Shown: positions 21,174-24,376 of the stretch, piece by piece
Position numbering within the stretch: the first letter of the stretch is position 1
Layout of the letters: every line of letters starts with the position of its first letter
Source of the DNA: Oehlia diaphana
Lineage: Eukaryota; Glomeromycota; Glomeromycetes; Glomerales; Glomeraceae
Direction of reading: 5' to 3'
Length of the DNA stretch: 24,376 bases
Assembly (NCBI GenBank): GCA_003833135.1
Contig: QZLH01000755.1
Location: 1-24,376 of the forward strand
The notes under the pieces: generated by a model
What the model saw: the letters and a program-made list of their open reading frames with translations, nothing else
What the model was told of the DNA's origin: nothing
Database searches by the model: none
Program-made: the position numbers and the translations under genes

Positions 21174-21665
21174 TCATCATACATTTTTTTGTCCACTGTT
21201 TTTGACATCAGGTGCTTGCACTGACGGCTTTCTATATGAAGAAACTGAGGAGAGTTAACAAAATAAACCCTGCAAAATGAATCTCCAGAAGGTGCACTCA
21301 ATCCATTGATGATGCAAGCAGATACATCAATTATCTCATCCTCTCTCTTACAATTTACTGTTTTATTAGCAAAATAGGCGCTTGATTTGGTACTTTCTTT
21401 CCGGATAGCTTTTTCCAATGATAGTGGTTTGTTCTTAATGATAACTGTGCCAAAGTTATGATTTGCGCCAGCATGAATATCTTCGTAAATTTATTTCTTT
21501 ATCTTTTCAAATACATTTTATTTAAGAACACGAAATTTGGCAATAAAATGTCTGAAAATTGACAACCGGGAGGAATGGTTGGGTCATCCATTGGCCTGTA
21601 GTTTATAATACTCAAAATTCCAATTTCGTAGAGTACTATAACCTGGTGCATTTTTATCTATTGCT
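21170..21665 (-). pseudogene. Fragmented unrecognised coding sequence
   Basis: In minus-strand order: EAIDKNAPGYSTLRNWNFEY (about 21665-21590, preceded by a plausible TTTCAG acceptor) ends in a stop. After a gap with stops, DIHAGANHNFGTVIIKNKPL (about 21480-21420) runs into an 82-codon open stretch with LSAPSGDSFCRVYFVNSPQF and IESRQCKHLMSKTV, ending at 21170. It looks like a decayed multi-exon gene converging on the BTB pseudogene; their ends overlap by a few bases. I cannot name the family. The YSTLRNWNFE start is reminiscent of repeated families in Rhizophagus, but that is only an impression. Confidence 0.35.
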
Positions 21666-22128
21666 TCTGAAAGCGTATAGATGAAAAAAAAAAAATAAAA
21701 TAAAATATTTATTTATTTCAAATAAAAACTAAATTATATATTTATTACCAATATTATTGTTTCTGCAAATAAGTGTTAAAATTTATGGTATATATCATAC
21801 TCTTAGTAAGGGCCAGCCACCAACCTTAGGGTATAGCTCTAGTTATATTTATTAAAATCCTACTTGCTAATATATTTATAGTTAGAAAATTTTTATTATG
21901 CAATTTCAGCAAATTCAGCATAAATAATCGTCAATTTCGTAAGAAATTGATTTGCAATAGACATGATTTTGTTATAATGAACTGCAATGCAGTGAAATGT
22001 GGTGAATGTACAACAATGCAGTGAAACATAGCATATATAGTATTATAAAAGGATTCTTTCTTTTTGGAATGCACCATTTGGGAAATTAAATATTTTAAAT
22101 TGTTGACAAATAAAATTATTTATTAATA
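21666..22128. other. Upstream region of the Sel1-repeat gene
   Basis: No gene. The 13-nt direct repeat CAATGCAGTGAAA occurs at 21985-21997 and 22014-22026, 29 bp apart and 20-60 bp upstream of the TATA box, so it is a candidate paired transcription-factor site. The remainder is AT-rich. Confidence 0.4.
22044..22052 (+). promoter_or_regulatory. TATA box of the Sel1-repeat kinase gene
   Basis: TATAAAAGG is a near-consensus TATA box 77 bp before the start codon, which leaves room for a transcription start near 22075 and a short 5' UTR. It is a better match than the AT-rich background normally offers. Confidence 0.55.
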
Positions 22129-24376
22129 ATGTCAACTTCCACTAATATCAAAGATTCAAGTGATAACATTAATTGGTTAAGAAAAATATTAAAAATATTA
22201 ACTTGCACTAATATCAAAGATTCAAGTGATAACATCAATTGGTTAGAAAAATCAGCAAAGAAGGGTGATGAAGAGTCAATGCACAGTCTTGCCTTACAAT
22301 ACTACAATGGCAAAGGGACAGCAAAGGACTTGGGAATGGCCTTTCACTGGTTTCAAAAAGCAGCAGAAAAGGGTGATAAAAGGTCAATGCACTATCTTGC
22401 CTTATATTACTACACTGGTGAAGGGACAGCAAAGGACTTGGGAATGGCCTTTCACTGGTGTCAGAAAGCGGCAGAAAAGGGTTGTGAAAGATCAATGCAC
22501 AATCTTGCCTTATGTTACTACAATGGTAAAGGGACAGAAAAGGACTTGGAAATGGCCTTTCACTGGTATCAAAAAGCAGCAGAGAAAGGCTATGAAGGGT
22601 CAATGCACAATCTTGCCTTATGTTATTACAATGGTAAAGGGACAGCGAAGGACTTGGGAATGGCCTTTTACTGGTATCAGAAAGGGGCAGAGAAGGGTCA
22701 TAAAGGGTCAATACACAATCTTGCCTACTGCTATTACAATGGTGAAGGGATAGCAAAGGACTTGGAAATGGCCTTTTACTGGTATCAGAAAGCGGCAGAG
22801 AAGGGTGATGAAGAGTCAATGCATGGTCTTGCCCACTGCTACTACAATGGTGAAGGAATAGTGAAGGATTTGGAAATGGCCTTTCACTGGTTTCAGAAAG
22901 CGGCAGAGAAGGGTCATGAAGGGTCAATGTATGGTCTTGCCTTACGATATTACAATGGTGAAGGGATAGCAAAGAACTTGGGAATGGCCTTTCACTGGTA
23001 TCAGAAAGCGGCAGAGAAGGGTCATGAAGGGTCAATGCATGGTCTTGCCTACTGCTACTACAATGATGAAGGGACAGCGAAGGACTTGGGAATGGCCTTT
23101 TACTGGTATCAGAAAGGGGCAGAGAAGGGTCATAAAGGGTCAATGCACAATCTTGCCTACTGCTACTACAATGGTGAAGGGACAGCAAAGGACTTGGAAA
23201 TGGCCTTTCACTGGTATCAGAAAGGGGCAGAAAAGGGTCATGAAGGGTCAATGTACAGTCTTGCCTACTTCTACTACAATGGTGAAGGGATAGTAAAGGA
23301 CTTGGAAATGGCCTTTCACTGGTATCAGAAAGGGGCAGAAAAGGGTGATGAAGGATCAATGCATGGTCTTGCCTTACGATACTACAATGGTGAAGGAACA
23401 GCAAAGGACTTGGAAATGGCCTTTTACTGGTATCAGAAAGCGGCAGAGAAGGGTCGTGAAGGATCAATGCAAAATCTAGCCTACTGCTACTGCAATGGTG
23501 AAGGGACAGAGAAGGACTTGGAAATGGCCTTTCACTGGTATCAGAAAGCAGCAGAGAAGGGTGATGAAGGGTCAATGCATGGTCTTGCCTTATGTTACTA
23601 TAAGGGTGAAGGGATAGCAAAGGATTTGGGAATGGCCTTTTACTGGTTTCAGAAAGGGGCAAAGAAGGGTGATGAAAGGTCAATGCACAGTCTTGCCTTA
23701 CAATACTACAATGGTAAAGGAACAGTAAAGGACTTGGAAATGGCCTTTTACTGGTTTCAGAAAGCAGTAGAGAAGGGTGATGAAAGGTCAATGCATGATC
23801 TTGCCTTATGTTACTACACTGGTGAAGGGACAGTGAAGGATTTAAAAATGGCCTTTTACTGGTATCAGAAAGCAGCAGAGAGAGGTGTTGGATGGTCAAT
23901 GCGCTATCTTGCTTTATGTTACTATACTGGTGAAGGGACAGCAAAGGACTTGGGAATGGCCTTTCACTGGTATCAGAAAGCGGCAGAAAAGGGTGAAGAA
24001 GAGTCAATGCATGGTCTTGCCTTACGATATTACAATGGTGAAGGGACAGTGAAGGACTTGAAAATGGCCTTTCACTGGTTTCAGAAAGCAGTAGAAAATG
24101 GCTATGAAGGTTCAATGCGCAAACTTGCCTTGTGTTATGAAAATGGTGAAGGAACAGAGAAGAATTTGGAAAAAGCCTTTTATTGGCACAAAATGACTCC
24201 TGATAATTTTAAAATTAACAACTTATGTAAAGAGTGCAATCAACCATATATTGATTACAAATGGTGCCAACAATGTAATATTAAACAATTTCAGCAAGAT
24301 TTTTCAAAATGGACTAGTAAAAATATATTTATTGATAGATTTATTCAAGAAGCACAACTAAATGCTAAAAGTAATT
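22129..24376 (+). CDS. Sel1-repeat protein kinase, 5' part (3' truncated by window end)
   Basis: One frame stays open from the ATG at 22129 to the window end (749 codons, no stop). It begins with a duplicated 22-codon N-terminus (TNIKDSSDNINWL). There follow 18 Sel1-like repeats of exactly 36 residues with consensus EKGDEGSMHGLA.CYYNGEG, TAKDLGMAFHWYQKAA; these alpha-alpha solenoids usually bind partner proteins. After the last, degenerate repeat comes a CxxC...CxxC segment, LCKECNQ...WCQQC (24226-24276), then FQQDFSKWTS and FIDRFIQEAQLNAKSN. In the Rhizophagus proteins I know with this segment, it directly precedes a TKL-type kinase domain, so a kinase is expected just beyond 24376 but is not seen. 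Long ORFs on the other strand are shadows of the repeat. Confidence 0.9.
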   Translation, partial: MSTSTNIKDSSDNINWLRKILKILTCTNIKDSSDNINWLEKSAKKGDEESMHSLALQYYNGKGTAKDLGMAFHWFQKAAEKGDKRSMHYLALYYYTGEGTAKDLGMAFHWCQKAAEKGCERSMHNLALCYYNGKGTEKDLEMAFHWYQKAAEKGYEGSMHNLALCYYNGKGTAKDLGMAFYWYQKGAEKGHKGSIHNLAYCYYNGEGIAKDLEMAFYWYQKAAEKGDEESMHGLAHCYYNGEGIVKDLEMAFHWFQKAAEKGHEGSMYGLALRYYNGEGIAKNLGMAFHWYQKAAEKGHEGSMHGLAYCYYNDEGTAKDLGMAFYWYQKGAEKGHKGSMHNLAYCYYNGEGTAKDLEMAFHWYQKGAEKGHEGSMYSLAYFYYNGEGIVKDLEMAFHWYQKGAEKGDEGSMHGLALRYYNGEGTAKDLEMAFYWYQKAAEKGREGSMQNLAYCYCNGEGTEKDLEMAFHWYQKAAEKGDEGSMHGLALCYYKGEGIAKDLGMAFYWFQKGAKKGDERSMHSLALQYYNGKGTVKDLEMAFYWFQKAVEKGDERSMHDLALCYYTGEGTVKDLKMAFYWYQKAAERGVGWSMRYLALCYYTGEGTAKDLGMAFHWYQKAAEKGEEESMHGLALRYYNGEGTVKDLKMAFHWFQKAVENGYEGSMRKLALCYENGEGTEKNLEKAFYWHKMTPDNFKINNLCKECNQPYIDYKWCQQCNIKQFQQDFSKWTSKNIFIDRFIQEAQLNAKSN
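22141..22254 (+). repeat. 66-bp in-frame N-terminal duplication
   Basis: ACTAATATCAAAGATTCAAG and the following ~28 bases occur at 22141 and again at 22207, exactly 22 codons apart, with one or two substitutions. The duplication places a second copy of the N-terminal lead before the first Sel1 unit and keeps the frame. Confidence 0.8.
22252..24193 (+). repeat. 18 tandem Sel1 units of exactly 108 bp
   Basis: The anchor (GGA/GAA)ATGGCCTTT recurs at 22333 and every 108 bp up to 24061, with a degenerate 18th copy at 24169. There is no insertion or deletion in the whole array. Units differ mainly by single bases (TTTCAC or TTTTAC, TGGTATCAG or TGGTTTCAG, GGGACAGCAAAG or GGGATAGTAAAG). The homogeneity points to recent expansion or gene conversion. 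Confidence 0.95.

Noticed and set aside
22265..23293. Shorter plus-strand frames inside the Sel1 array (22265-22753, 23024-23293)
   Set aside because: They are out of frame with the Sel1 protein and are also products of repeat periodicity.
22235..24115. 626-codon open frame on the minus strand
   Set aside because: It is the antisense of the Sel1 array. The 108-bp period is a multiple of three, so a frame with no stop in one unit stays open in all. Its SDTSERPFPSPLLSLHHCS repeat is just the mirror of the Sel1 consensus, and the plus-strand frame has the recognised domain.

Overview
The window looks like nuclear DNA of an arbuscular mycorrhizal fungus (Glomeromycotina, Rhizophagus-like). It is very AT-rich and packed with decayed transposons. 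Its genes have short canonical introns (56-91 nt where I could place them; donors GTATGT, GTGAGT, GTAAGT) and belong to families hugely expanded in these fungi: TKL-type kinases, Sel1-repeat kinases, F-box and BTB proteins, and MULE transposases. The organism call rests on recognising these protein families, not on a database search.

Layout. 1-1355: a G-rich minisatellite and a MITE-like element (447-1015). 1356-7843, minus strand: one seven-exon gene that looks like several separate ORFs but splices into a 2007-residue protein. Its order is active kinase, MLKL-like helical bundle, MACPF-like region, leucine-rich repeats and long coiled coil. 8290-8488: the truncated end of a relative of the 447 element. 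8498-12199: a Mutator-like element (MULE) with ~240-260 bp terminal inverted repeats and a perfect 9-bp target duplication. A second, 654-bp element (11188-11841) with a 3-bp duplication is nested in the first exon of its transposase gene. 13304-13713: a small TA-flanked MITE full of ATCGA motifs. 15253-16713: an intact F-box gene. 16893-21665: a graveyard of a kinase pseudogene, a GC-richer multi-frameshift pseudogene, a BTB pseudogene and an unrecognised fragment. 22129-24376: the 5' part of a Sel1-repeat kinase gene with 18 repeats of exactly 108 bp, running off the window just before the expected kinase domain.

How it fits together. Nothing here is an operon. The main biological interest is the 1356-7843 gene. 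It puts a catalytically complete kinase next to a helical bundle of the type that executes necroptosis in MLKL, then a region with a MACPF-like signature, then LRR and coiled-coil sensor or oligomerisation modules. A sensor-switch-effector for fungal regulated cell death or self/non-self recognition is a reasonable but unproven reading. The rest shows birth-and-death of paralogous signalling genes among DNA transposons.
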